Assembly: GCF_003073475.1 (NCBI RefSeq)
Contig: NZ_CP029033.1
Coordinates: 496,001 to 560,000, forward strand
Reading direction: 5' to 3'
DNA from: Actinobaculum sp. 313
GTDB lineage: Bacteria; Actinomycetota; Actinomycetes; Actinomycetales; Actinomycetaceae
DNA length: 64,000 bases
Part shown: positions 18,824-27,679 of the stretch, one piece after another
How the letters are laid out: every line of letters starts with the position of its first letter
Numbering within the stretch: the stretch's first letter is position 1
Notes under the pieces: generated by a model
Told to the model about the DNA's origin: nothing
What the model saw: only the letters and a program-made list of their open reading frames with translations
Databases searched by the model: none
Translations under genes and position numbers: made by a program

Positions 18824-20569
18824 ATGGCGAGTCGAGAGCAGCGTGACACCTTGGCGGAGATCGCAACCTTCGACCCGAACGAAGCACAAGACCTCGCCAA
18901 TCGGCTCAGTCTTATCAGTGAGGGTTTTGAGGGGTTGCGTCTGCGGATTAATGGGATGTTGAATCCTGATGATTGGGGGATCCGGGGTGCGACAGCGGAT
19001 GCGATGTTATCGTCGCTGGAGTGGGTACGGAACCGCCTAGGAGACCACGCGGATGATACGGAGGCTATGGGTAAGTCGGTGCAGGTAATTGCTGATGCGA
19101 CGATTCAGGCCCGGGCAGCGCATGAAGAAATCAGTGCGGGCACGCAGGCCTCGGATACTGCCTACAAGGCGGAGGTGGCGTCTATTGGTATGACGAGTAG
19201 TATGCTTCCTACCCCGGCCAATGCGCTCCGTACCACAGCTGGCATGGAGCATGCTGAGCAGGCGCATGAGGCTCGCGATGCCGGGTATGAGGAGCGGGCT
19301 GGGCGGATGGTGGATTATGTGGGTGAGGAGGTGGATCGGGCGATTCGTATGCTGCCTAGGAGTGAGAAGGCCGAGCCACGGTCCTATGTCACCTACGCGC
19401 CACCGTTGTCTGGTGTGGATTCGTCGGTGACGGGGCTGCCGTCTGATGGTGGTGCGTCGTATGCGGCGGCGTTGGCGGAGGGCCGCCCGACAGACACGGA
19501 CCCAGACCTAGACGTGTCGGATGGTGGTGGGTCTGTTGTTCCGTCGGTGGGTGCGATTGCTGCTGGTGTGGGTGTTTCTGGGAGTTTGGCGTGGATGTTT
19601 TCGTGGTATGCGGGTGAGCGTGTCGAAGGCATGGTGGGTACTCCACAAGGCAGGATGATCCGAGCTGATTCGGCGGAGGCACGCTACTTGTATGGTCCGG
19701 GTGGAGGGGATTTGATGGACCGGGTCCGGGAAGCCGGACGTCTCTCCTTCCAAGACAACAACAACCCCACGGGTGGTGCGGCGGGTGCGGCTGCGGGTGC
19801 TGCTGGTGCGGCGGGGTTGGCTCGTGGTGCGGCATCTGGTGTGCGGTGGAGTAATGCGCAGCAGATGGGTATGCGTCCCACCCGTATCCCCTTATCAGGC
19901 CAACCACAACAAGCCACCGGTACCGGGGCCCGGGGAACCGGGACCGGGACCCGAGGCACGGGTGTTCGTGGTGGTCAGGCCCAGCAGGCCGGTATGCGTG
20001 GCACGGGTGGCGTTCGTGGTGGTCAGGCCCAGCAGACTGGTGCCCGCGGCGGCCAAGCAGCTGGTGGTCGTGGCACGGGTGTTCGTGGTGGACAGCCTGC
20101 TGGTGGTCGTGCTGGGACTGGCCGTGGAGCCGGTACGGGCGGCGTCCGGGGCGGGCAGACACAGCAATCTGGCCGTGGGACGGGTCGTGCTGGAACGGGT
20201 GTTCGCGGCGGCCAGGCCCAGCAGACTGGTGTCCGTGGGGCTGGTGTTCGTGGAGCGCAGGGCCAGCAGTCTGGCGTGCGTGGTGCGGGTGTGCGTGGTG
20301 CTGGTCGGAAGAGGGATGAGCGGGAGCGGAAGTGGAGTCCGGAGGTGCGTTTTGCTATGCGTGGTCGGGAGGTTCCGGATCCGCAGGAAGAGGAACGCCG
20401 CAAGGAGGAAGCGCTCAAGCGTTTGGATGCGGTGTGGTTGAGCCGCCATGGTGCCGAGAGCATCCGTGAGCGTGAGCGGCGTGAGGCCGAAGAGGCCACC
20501 CGCCGTGAAATGTTCTCCCGGCCCCTCCTGTACTGGCGAGAGCCCCGCGAAAACGAACAACAACAATAA
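18824..20569 (+). CDS. PPE/WXG-like type VII secretion substrate with Gly/Arg-rich repeat domain
   Basis: A protein of 581 residues from ATG 18824, which follows a GGGGAGAGGGG ribosome site; an upstream GTG at 18722 is rejected. Residues 1-150 are an alpha-helical hairpin-like domain with LNPDDWGIRG, similar to the WxG turn of PPE/EspB-type substrates. A Gly/Ala stretch with a possible membrane-inserting segment follows (VGAIAAGVGVSGSLAWMFSW, ~235). Residues ~365-500 are imperfect repeats of GTGVRGGQAQQTG type. The C-terminal ~80 residues are densely charged (EEERRKEEALKRLDAVW). It leads an operon with a small WXG100-like protein and a large effector-like protein. No secretion machinery genes are in the window. 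Confidence 0.75.
   Translation: MASREQRDTLAEIATFDPNEAQDLANRLSLISEGFEGLRLRINGMLNPDDWGIRGATADAMLSSLEWVRNRLGDHADDTEAMGKSVQVIADATIQARAAHEEISAGTQASDTAYKAEVASIGMTSSMLPTPANALRTTAGMEHAEQAHEARDAGYEERAGRMVDYVGEEVDRAIRMLPRSEKAEPRSYVTYAPPLSGVDSSVTGLPSDGGASYAAALAEGRPTDTDPDLDVSDGGGSVVPSVGAIAAGVGVSGSLAWMFSWYAGERVEGMVGTPQGRMIRADSAEARYLYGPGGGDLMDRVREAGRLSFQDNNNPTGGAAGAAAGAAGAAGLARGAASGVRWSNAQQMGMRPTRIPLSGQPQQATGTGARGTGTGTRGTGVRGGQAQQAGMRGTGGVRGGQAQQTGARGGQAAGGRGTGVRGGQPAGGRAGTGRGAGTGGVRGGQTQQSGRGTGRAGTGVRGGQAQQTGVRGAGVRGAQGQQSGVRGAGVRGAGRKRDERERKWSPEVRFAMRGREVPDPQEEERRKEEALKRLDAVWLSRHGAESIRERERREAEEATRREMFSRPLLYWREPRENEQQQ
19918..20310 (+). repeat. In-gene Gly/Arg/Gln repeat tract
   Basis: Around ten to twelve imperfect copies of a unit coding RGGQ(A/T)QQ(T/A/S)G plus GTG/GAGVRG spacers. 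Third-position variation is common while the amino-acid pattern is kept, which argues that the repeat protein sequence is under selection. Confidence 0.75.
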
Positions 20570-20662
20570 ACCCGACCGGTGACCTGCGCGTCCAGCTGGT
20601 TTAGATCAGTAGGCACGGGTCGGTCTTTGAAGGCCCTCATTTCTGGCAAAGGAGACAAAACG

Positions 20663-21007
20663 ATGAGTATCGAGTTCGACCGTGAAGCTGTTGGCGTCAG
20701 TGCGAAAGAACAGTGGAATGACTGTGAGGAATTTGGCGCGTTGTTCGCGTATTTGCGTGAAACGGTAGTGGCGTACTGCGCTTCTAAGCTTCCTTCTTTT
20801 GACGGGCCGGGAACCGAGAAGCTGGATGCGGCGCTTAAAGAGTACCAGGCGGCGATGCGGGACGGGTTGGGGGAATTCTCCAACGCATGTGCTGTTTTAG
20901 GGTCGGGTGCGCAGGGTGCAACAGCCGATTTTGACGAGACTGAGTCGCGCCAATCGGAGGCGTACAAAGAGATGGAGGCGATACTCGGTGGTGGCGAGGA
21001 CTCATGA
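20663..21007 (+). CDS. Small WXG100-like helical protein
   Basis: A protein of 114 residues from ATG 20663, preceded by AAAGGAGAC. It is predicted almost entirely helical and acidic, with two helix blocks separated near LPSFDGPGTEKLD and no signal peptide or membrane segment. Size, context between two large type VII-like genes and absence of enzymatic motifs fit an ESAT-6/WXG100-type partner, although the classical Trp-X-Gly turn is replaced. It may act as co-secretion partner or chaperone of the 931-residue neighbour. Confidence 0.65.
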   Translation: MSIEFDREAVGVSAKEQWNDCEEFGALFAYLRETVVAYCASKLPSFDGPGTEKLDAALKEYQAAMRDGLGEFSNACAVLGSGAQGATADFDETESRQSEAYKEMEAILGGGEDS

Positions 21008-21155
21008 TGCGGCGGCGTCTGGTGGGTAGTGCCCTAGCACACGGCGGCTTTGCAGACCGAGGCACATGCCGTGAATTACCACAGCGAGAACTGTTTCTCA
21101 TGCGTGGCGCGTTGACACGCGCAACGTGTGATGCGTTGATGATGGAAAGGTGTGG

Positions 21156-23948
21156 ATGATGGCGTCCGGTTTCACGTTTGAGGTACCACCAGACACGGCA
21201 GGGGAGTGTGAACGCGTTGCCTACCGTTTGGAGCAAGCCGGTGGTCGTGTTGCGGCAACGCAAGTGGCGACGGCGACCGGCGGTGTACCGGGATGGATTG
21301 GTGAATCAGCGGACGCCTATACGGATCAGATCCTCGCGGTGGGCGGCAAGGCACGGAAGATGGCCGACGCACTGCGGTTTGCATCGTCTCCACTAAGGGA
21401 ATATGCAGATAAAGTGAAAGAGACGATCCGCAACATCGGTGCCTTGCAGGAGGATTACGATGCGGCTGAGGCCGCGTATGAAGCCAAGACTGCCGAGATA
21501 GACGAGGCACAGGCCGAGGTGGCGACCAATGCGGTGACACCGTATACGCAGGGGGATGTGGATGCGTGGCGCCAGCGTGTGGACCAGGAATGGCAAGAGA
21601 CCGTGGTGGAGTTCAACAACAAATATAAGGGTCTGTTGACAGAGCTCGACGAGGTAGCAGACAGCACGGCTGCAAAGGTCTTAGCGGCGCAAGATGAGAT
21701 CATCAACCCGGATGTGCCACACAGTTCCAGGTGGGAGACGGGCTTGAACATTTTTGGCGACGTGCCTTTGGTGGCGGGTGCGATTGAGTGGAAAACCGCC
21801 GATAAGGAAGCGCGAGAGATTGCCACGGTTATTTCGGATCCGAACCTGACGGCCGAGGATGTTGAGGCTTTCAATACAAAGTACGGCGATAAAATCCAAG
21901 ATCCTTTTGTCGCCAATGCGCTCTTGCAGTACGTTTCTGCGGACGACCTCGTGAGGTTCTCGCTGCGGATTGATCGCGCGTACTCCCAGGAGGATATGGC
22001 CGCGAATCCCGATCTTGATCGAGAGGTTCGCGATGACGTGCTCTGTGCGATAGGCACCACCATAGCGCTGGGTACAGGTGGAATGAACCTGGCAGGAGAT
22101 AACGCTGAGAGGCAGATCCTCTTTGAGCAGGTCAGAGATGGCATCGAGACCAGATCGGGAAAGCCGTTGGCATCACAAACACAGCGGTTCGTAGAAGATC
22201 TTAAAATGGTGGGAAGAACCGAGTATGACCAGGCGAACTTAGATTCAAACATGACCTGCGACATCGGCACAGACGGGTACGACATCATCCTGCAACTTGT
22301 GGGCGAGGCGGGATATGCCAATCCGGAGTTGACATTAGGCCCGGGATTCTTCGAGCCGCCTGCGGGAGGTGGCGTGTCCGTGGCGCAAGATATCGTCGCC
22401 ATGGATGCCGAGGAAATGCGTTGGAAGGGTGAACGAACTCCTCAAGCCCAGTTCGGAACCTACATCTTCGGCTCGGACCGCGCGGTCCATGAGCCTCTGC
22501 AGGCCATGTATATGTTGATGGATCGGCCTGAGAGTTTAGATCCGCAGACCGGCGACCCGGCGCTTCTTGCAGCAGATCGGCGCAGATTAGATTCAGTACA
22601 GCTGTTCTTTGCCGGTGATACGCCGACGGGCATGGATATCAACCACGATGGCGTCGTCGATAGCAATGACAAACCGATGAACATGACACGCTACCTCACC
22701 GGAGGACGGACATACGCTACGTGGGAAGAAAACCAGTACTACGGATTCGAAGACGGTGGCGAGCAGTTTGGGCGTGTGCTTCAGCAGGCTGCAGATACCG
22801 GGGATGTGCCGGATCGCAGTCAGATGACCGATGAGGAGTGGGAGCAGTGGCAGAAGCGTGATATGACTGCGACGACGATTGCGGCGAACTTCCTGTTCGG
22901 TTATCAGGATGGCCTAGATGTGGTCCATGACTTCAACATGCTCCGGGACACGGACAAGGTCGACGGCCAGGACGCGTTCGGGTATCACAACCCGAATCTA
23001 CGTTCCTGGGCAGGATTGATTCTGGAACCGCATGTGGATGGCATCGCGCTGTCGCTCCTGGCGGCTGGTTCGTCGAATGGCGTTGTCGCTACGGGTAATG
23101 GCGACTATCAGATCGTGTTTGATACCTACATGAGGGCAAAGTTGCTCGGCCCAGATGGGGTGATTCTTGACTTGGGGTTTGATGAGCCTGAACTCAATAA
23201 CAATGGAACGCCAGATGACGAAAGCGACGATTATTGGGAGGGAGGCCGCGCCCCGGCAATCGATAATCTTCTGGTCGCCAGTCAACGCGGCTATGAGGAA
23301 GAGCTGGATGATGCGCTTGATGGTGTTGGCGGGACGCCACCGAAAGACGTTGTACAGAGGTGGAACCCGATGCTAGAGGCTTTGTTCACGGTAGATGCGG
23401 ATGCCTCTGATGAGGCAAAACACGCGCTTGATGTTCGCAATGCTCGGTGGAAGGGGTACATTATGGCAGGAGCGGGCGCTATTCCGGGCGGCGCCTTTTT
23501 CGATGAGAGTGACAAGGTCGCAAATTACTTCTTCGACCAAACCAAGGCGAACGGTGTTGCACCCGTGGTTGATTTCCTGCTCCCCACCAACAATGAGGAA
23601 CATGGGGATCAGGCGGCGGCCACACTAGAACTCAACAAGTACATGGAGCAAGCGGTCTATCAATCTATGAGTACGCACGGCTCTTTTGAGGACTTCGCGC
23701 AGACACCGGAAGAGTTCATTAAGACGGACACTCAAAACCTGGAGCCATTCTTCGATGAAAACGGCGACATCATTCCCTATGCGGATCAGACGGATAAACA
23801 GCGGACATCCTATGAACGGTATATCCAGAACCAATCGGGAGGGTCGGGCTACGTCGAAATTGTGAATTCGGTTGGGGGTTTCACTGCGGATAGTGCCGCT
23901 CAGCACTCCAATGCGTACGATATGAGCAAGCGGTATCGGGGGAAATGA
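21156..23948 (+). CDS. Large type VII effector-like protein (DUF6571-like)
   Basis: About 931 residues; possible starts are GTG 21150, ATG 21156 and ATG 21159 behind GGAAAGG, with 21156 chosen for spacing. Residues 1-200 are helical with an LXG/WXG-like turn (GGVPGWIGESADAYTDQI) and a long coiled-coil-like stretch (DYDAAEAAYEAKTAEIDEAQ). The middle and C-terminus contain LLQYVSADDLVRFSLRI, a calcium-loop-like DINHDGVVDSNDK and LRSWAGLILEPHVDGIA. The overall plan recalls the actinobacterial DUF6571 group from memory, without search. No catalytic motif is obvious. Its stop overlaps the first lipoprotein gene (ATGA), implying coupled synthesis. Confidence 0.7.
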   Translation: MMASGFTFEVPPDTAGECERVAYRLEQAGGRVAATQVATATGGVPGWIGESADAYTDQILAVGGKARKMADALRFASSPLREYADKVKETIRNIGALQEDYDAAEAAYEAKTAEIDEAQAEVATNAVTPYTQGDVDAWRQRVDQEWQETVVEFNNKYKGLLTELDEVADSTAAKVLAAQDEIINPDVPHSSRWETGLNIFGDVPLVAGAIEWKTADKEAREIATVISDPNLTAEDVEAFNTKYGDKIQDPFVANALLQYVSADDLVRFSLRIDRAYSQEDMAANPDLDREVRDDVLCAIGTTIALGTGGMNLAGDNAERQILFEQVRDGIETRSGKPLASQTQRFVEDLKMVGRTEYDQANLDSNMTCDIGTDGYDIILQLVGEAGYANPELTLGPGFFEPPAGGGVSVAQDIVAMDAEEMRWKGERTPQAQFGTYIFGSDRAVHEPLQAMYMLMDRPESLDPQTGDPALLAADRRRLDSVQLFFAGDTPTGMDINHDGVVDSNDKPMNMTRYLTGGRTYATWEENQYYGFEDGGEQFGRVLQQAADTGDVPDRSQMTDEEWEQWQKRDMTATTIAANFLFGYQDGLDVVHDFNMLRDTDKVDGQDAFGYHNPNLRSWAGLILEPHVDGIALSLLAAGSSNGVVATGNGDYQIVFDTYMRAKLLGPDGVILDLGFDEPELNNNGTPDDESDDYWEGGRAPAIDNLLVASQRGYEEELDDALDGVGGTPPKDVVQRWNPMLEALFTVDADASDEAKHALDVRNARWKGYIMAGAGAIPGGAFFDESDKVANYFFDQTKANGVAPVVDFLLPTNNEEHGDQAAATLELNKYMEQAVYQSMSTHGSFEDFAQTPEEFIKTDTQNLEPFFDENGDIIPYADQTDKQRTSYERYIQNQSGGSGYVEIVNSVGGFTADSAAQHSNAYDMSKRYRGK

Positions 23949-24598
23949 TAGTGCGTAGTGCACGCCGTCAACGGGTTCATCGGAGTATAGCCGCATCCGT
24001 GATCGCCGCGTTGTGTTTTCTTGCAGCGGCGTGTGGGGTGTATCGTCCTGAGGTTGCGGAGGTGACGCCGTCGGTGCCGTCGACGTTTGTGGCGACCGAT
24101 GAGGCTAGGGATGTGATGCATGCTGACGTGCCGTCGGGGTGGAGTGAGGTGCCCGTTGACGGGGAAGCGATTTTTTTGATCACTCCGGATGGGTCTTCTT
24201 CTGCGGTTGGTGTGGCTAGTATCAGTGCCGCGCATTTTCCCTTGGTTATTCTTGACCGATCGCAGTATCGTGCTTATGGCGGAGATGCTAATGAGTATGA
24301 TCTGGAACGGTGGATGCGCGGACTTCTCATCGATAGAGAAAGGTATCCGGCTAGTTCGAGTTTCGTTCTGTTGCCTGATCGGTATATTGATGGAAATCCG
24401 GCGCGTGGGTTCAGCTGCGTGTTTCGGACCGCAGACGGGACTGCGAGGCGTTGGGAGACTTGGTATGTCGGTCGTCATGATGGGGTGTGGGAGATCAGGT
24501 TGACGTCGGGCCCTGGTCATACGGAGTTGCCGGCGGAGTTGGACGGGATTTTGGATACGGTGAGGTGGACGGCGCCGTCGTCGGATGCGGATGGGTGA
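23945..24598 (+). CDS. Lipoprotein, array member 1
   Basis: A protein of 217 residues. ATG 23945 overlaps the effector stop by four bases. A basic N-terminus leads to lipobox LAAAC, followed by GVYRPEVAEVTPSVPSTFVA, ARDVMHADVPSGWSEVPVDG and a C-terminal domain with YIDGNPARGFSCVF, WYVGRHDGVWEIRLTS and ELPAELDGILDTVRW. The fold resembles small secreted PsbP/LpqN-like domains in its GWSEVP...DG opening, but I do not assign a family. Close identity to the next gene shows a recent duplication. Confidence 0.75.
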   Translation: MIVRSARRQRVHRSIAASVIAALCFLAAACGVYRPEVAEVTPSVPSTFVATDEARDVMHADVPSGWSEVPVDGEAIFLITPDGSSSAVGVASISAAHFPLVILDRSQYRAYGGDANEYDLERWMRGLLIDRERYPASSSFVLLPDRYIDGNPARGFSCVFRTADGTARRWETWYVGRHDGVWEIRLTSGPGHTELPAELDGILDTVRWTAPSSDADG

Positions 24599-24602
24599 GA
24601 CG

Positions 24603-25250
24603 ATGGGTGGGTTCCTTCCTCGGAGGGGTGGCACTAAGCGCCTGCTGGCTGCGATCACCGCGTTGTGTTTTCTTGTAGCGGCGTGTGGGGTGTATCGTCC
24701 TGAGGTTGCGGAGGTGACGCCGTCGGTGCCGTCGACCTTTGTGGCGACTGATGACGCTCGGGATGTGATGCATGCGGATGTGCCGCCGGGGTGGAGTGAG
24801 GTGCCCGTTGACGGGTTAGTGGTCTTCTTGATCACTGCGGATGGGTCTTCTTCTGCGGTTGGTGTGGCTAGTATCAGTGCCGCGCATTTCCCCTCGGTTA
24901 TTCTTGACCGGGCGGAGTATCGCGCGTATAGCGGAGATGCTAATGAATATGACCTGGAATGGTGGATGCACGGACTCCTAATTGACAGAGAAAGAGTTCC
25001 GGGTAGTTCGAGTTTTGCTCTGCTGCCTTCTCGGTATATTGATGGGAATCCGGCGCGTGGGTTCAGCTATGTCTTTCGTGATGCTAACGGGGCTGCAGTG
25101 CGGACAGAAGTCTGGTATGTCGGTCGTCATGATGGGGTGTGGGAGATATTTCTGGAGTCGGATCCAGGTCATACGGAGTTGCCTGCGGAGTTGGACGGGA
25201 TTCTGGATACGGTGACCTGGAGCGCGCCGTCGTCGGATGCGGATGGGTGA
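24603..25250 (+). CDS. Lipoprotein, array member 2 (recent duplicate)
   Basis: A protein of 215 residues from ATG 24603 (in-frame ATGs at 24585 and 24591 are possible). Lipobox LVAAC, then a nearly identical copy of member 1: GVYRPEVAEVTPSVPSTFVA, VMHADVPPGWSEVPVDG, YIDGNPARGFSYVF, WYVGRHDGVWEIFLES. Differences cluster in the central region. It sits 4 bp after member 1 and is certainly co-transcribed. Under an immunity hypothesis, clustered change would mark a toxin-binding face. Confidence 0.75.
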   Translation: MGGFLPRRGGTKRLLAAITALCFLVAACGVYRPEVAEVTPSVPSTFVATDDARDVMHADVPPGWSEVPVDGLVVFLITADGSSSAVGVASISAAHFPSVILDRAEYRAYSGDANEYDLEWWMHGLLIDRERVPGSSSFALLPSRYIDGNPARGFSYVFRDANGAAVRTEVWYVGRHDGVWEIFLESDPGHTELPAELDGILDTVTWSAPSSDADG

Positions 25251-25297
25251 GATGTTGGACCGAGCCCTGATACGACAAGGCGGCACGATACCCGGGG

Positions 25298-25519
25298 ATG
25301 AATCCGGTACTTATGCTGCTGGTGCTACCTGGCCTGCTGAGTCGGCTCGGCTCGCGGAAGTGGCTGCCGGAGGTGCAGGAAGTGACAGGCCGGTCGCCAG
25401 GCGAGATGTTGCCGCTCACGCTATACGCGGATGCGGCATGTTTGACAGTACAGCTCGGCTACCTGGAAAGGATGGTGTGTTGCCATGAGGCATCGTTTGA
25501 GGAAGCGTGGATTGCTTAG
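25298..25519 (+). CDS. Possible small protein between lipoprotein genes
   Basis: A 73-residue frame, MNPVLMLLVLPGLLSRLGSR then a hydrophilic part with PEVQEVTGRSPGEMLPLTLY. A hydrophobic N-terminus and ordinary amino-acid composition make it more plausible than the competing frames here, but no ribosome site is clear and it overlaps the next gene by 35 bases. It could equally be the remnant of another array member. Confidence 0.3.
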   Translation: MNPVLMLLVLPGLLSRLGSRKWLPEVQEVTGRSPGEMLPLTLYADAACLTVQLGYLERMVCCHEASFEEAWIA

Positions 25520-26144
25520 GCGCCGTGCCCGTGATGCGGTGGTCGGCGCTCTCGCGGCGGCGGTGGTCTTTTGCCTGGCCGCGTGTGGTAGCGATGATAG
25601 GGCCAGCAGACACACCACTTTTGTTGCGACAGCGGAGAGCGTGTCGGTTATGGATGCGGAACCTCCAGCCGGGTGGGTGGAGATCGCGCAGGACCCTGAT
25701 CCGGGGATTGAGTATCTTGCCTCGGCTGATGGAAGCGCGGGTTTTACGGGGGCGAGCGTACGGGCGACGCGCATAGCGCCGGATATATTGGAACTTAACG
25801 GCTATTGGGTTGAGGACCATCCGGATACTTTCGATTTGGATGCTATCCAGCGCTCATGGGTCGGCAGAACACAGGCATACGGCCAAAACGATCAGGTGAC
25901 GGAGCTTCCCGAGCGGATGATTGATGGCAATCCTGCCCGTGGCTACTCGTACATCAGTACCCGCGAGGACGATACGTACTATGAGATGTGGATCGTTGGG
26001 CGTCCAGATGGACTGTGGCGAATCACTTTCAATGCGCCACACGGCGAGGACAGCCTGCCAGCAGGACTAACCGAAACGTTCCTGGACTCGATCACCTGGG
26101 CCACACCCACGCCGACGGGTGCGACACCGAGTGTATCTAGGTGA
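25485..26144 (+). CDS. Lipoprotein, array member 3 (divergent)
   Basis: A protein of 219 residues with an Arg-rich start, a hydrophobic helix and lipobox CLAAC. It shares the layout of members 1 and 2 at low identity: TTFVATAESVSVMDAEPPAG then WVEIAQDPD, ERMIDGNPARGYSYI, EMWIVGRPDGLWRITFNAP and a GLTETFLDSITW ending. The GNPARG and VGRxDGxW words are the common core of the array. It is likely the oldest diverged copy in a tandem family behind the effector gene. Confidence 0.72.
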   Translation: MRHRLRKRGLLRRRARDAVVGALAAAVVFCLAACGSDDRASRHTTFVATAESVSVMDAEPPAGWVEIAQDPDPGIEYLASADGSAGFTGASVRATRIAPDILELNGYWVEDHPDTFDLDAIQRSWVGRTQAYGQNDQVTELPERMIDGNPARGYSYISTREDDTYYEMWIVGRPDGLWRITFNAPHGEDSLPAGLTETFLDSITWATPTPTGATPSVSR

Positions 26145-26299
26145 CGGTACCCGCCTGTTTATTGGGAGGACAGGGCGTGGAACCGGTGCGCCGACCGGCA
26201 CGATAAGACGGCGGTCCGCCGCGCTGGGCGGCAACGAAGTCAATGCGGCAGTGGAGTCAGTGCGGCGGCGGAGCCGCCCTCGTAGCGAAATGCGCTCTC

Positions 26300-26397
26300 G
26301 CGTATCGCCCGCACTGGAATCAAGTGGTATCGCCCGTACTTGAGTCAAGCGGTATCGCCTGCACTTGAATCAAGCGGCGTCACCCGCACGTGAATCC
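26300..26397. repeat. Degenerate tandem repeat (~27 bp unit)
   Basis: About four copies of a unit resembling TATCGCCCGTACTTGAGTCA followed by AGCGG lie in the gap before the SDR gene. Copies differ by several bases. The rest of the 295-bp gap (26145-26439) shows nothing recognisable. Confidence 0.65.
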
Positions 26398-26439
26398 CCC
26401 GTAGCCCGCAGGCAGCGCCTCCCACGGCCCACCGCGATC

Positions 26440-27284
26440 TCAGAGGGCTAGAAACTCGGCAAAGCTCAACGGTCTCCGCCCGGCAATGTCCTCAATGGCT
26501 GTGCTGTCTCCATCCAACTCGCCGACCTTGATCGCGGTGTAGGTGGACACCCAGGCGTCGTACTCCCACTGTTCGGCCGGCCAGCGCAAGCGCGACTGGT
26601 ATGCCTCTTCAACGGTCTCATCATGGAAGCGAATCTTGCGGCCCGTATGGTCGGATAACGCCTGCGCAACCTCGGTCAGCGTGAACGACTCCGGCCCGGT
26701 CAGGTCATAGGTTCGCCCGGCATGTACCGAGGGATCACGCAGCACTGCCGCAGCCGTGCGTGCAACATCAATACGAGCAACGCCCGCGGCTCGCCCGTCA
26801 CCGGACGGTCCGCGGATCACGTCGTCGTCGCCTGCAAGCCCGGCGAAGAAGTCCAGATAGAAGTTATCCCGCAGAAAGGTATAGTCAAGCCCTGATTCCT
26901 TGATGTGCTCTTCGGTGACGAAGTGATCACGCGCCAGGGTGAAGGTCGCATCCGGCGCTGCACCGAAGAACGACGTGTACACAATCTGCTCAACCCCGGC
27001 CCGGCCGCCGCATCGACTAGCGCGAAATGCTGCTGCAGGCGATCCGGTGCTTCCACCCCGGAGACCATGAAAAGCGTCTTTACTCCCGCAAGGGATTCTC
27101 GCGTAGCGGCGTCGTCGGCGTAGGAGCTGCGAACGGCCACCGCCCCAGCCAACTGTGGTGCGCGCTCCGGCGCACGGGCGAGCAGACGAAGGTCAAAACC
27201 CTCGTGTGCGAGTAGGCGGGCGGCATTCCCTCCGATGAAACCGGTGGATCCGGTCAATGCAAGTGCCGGTGCGGAAGATGTCAT
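26440..27284 (-). pseudogene. NmrA/SDR-type NAD(P)-binding protein with a single-base frameshift
   Basis: ATG 27284 starts MTSSAPALALTGSTGFIGGN, containing the Rossmann GxTGFxG motif, and continues to FALVDAAAG. The frame then breaks in the G/C run at 26994-27008, and the remainder is read one base over as GVEQIVYTSFFGAAPD, ending LSFAEFLAL. Restoring one base gives a continuous ~281-residue protein of the NmrA-like / quinone-oxidoreductase-2 type, with YTSFFGA in the usual place and GPESFTLTEVAQALSDHTGR near the C-terminus. Stand-alone gene; the natural substrate is unknown. Confidence 0.8.
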
Positions 27285-27376
27285 GAGGTGTCCTATTCTG
27301 GTGATACCGGCCGTTGCGGCGCCGTGGCCTCGAACATTCACTCGGCACATGCGCGCACCGGCCGGTAGCGGTAGGC

Positions 27377-27418
27377 CGAGAGCCCTGACGCCAATACCGA
27401 GAGCCCTGACGCCAATAC
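27377..27418. repeat. Exact tandem duplication of 21 bp
   Basis: Two perfect copies of a 21-bp unit beginning CGAGAGCCCTGACGCC stand head to tail (27377-27397, 27398-27418) between the SDR gene and the acetyltransferase remnant. Perfect identity implies a very recent slippage event. Confidence 0.85.
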
Positions 27419-27477
27419 CAATTGTGTGGGTGTCGGTAATTGCCGATAAGCGCGGCGTTCAGCTGCGGTTTCGCTTA

Positions 27478-27676
27478 TCAATCCCTGCCAATTGTGCACG
27501 TCACCGCAGCCGACCTTGCCTTCGTCATCGCCGTTAACGCGAATCACGCGAGCAGGATTCCCGACGGCGTGCGCATTGGGCGGAAGATCTCGTGTCACCG
27601 CAGCGCCGACGCCCGCCACGGTATGAAGGGTGGCAGCGCAGTGTTGGCAAAGGCACCAGGGGCAGTTTAATCGCAT
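27478..27676 (-). pseudogene. Hexapeptide acyltransferase C-terminal fragment
   Basis: The frame reads VAGVGAAVTRDLPPNAHAVG followed by NPARVIR, the standard closing turn of LacA/Maa/CysE-type left-handed beta-helix acyltransferases. Upstream sequence in all frames gives no further hexapeptide repeats before the HAD gene, so only ~50 residues of a ~190-residue enzyme survive. It is a second acetyltransferase fragment in the window besides the one at 15232. Confidence 0.55.
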
Positions 27677-27679
27677 CCG

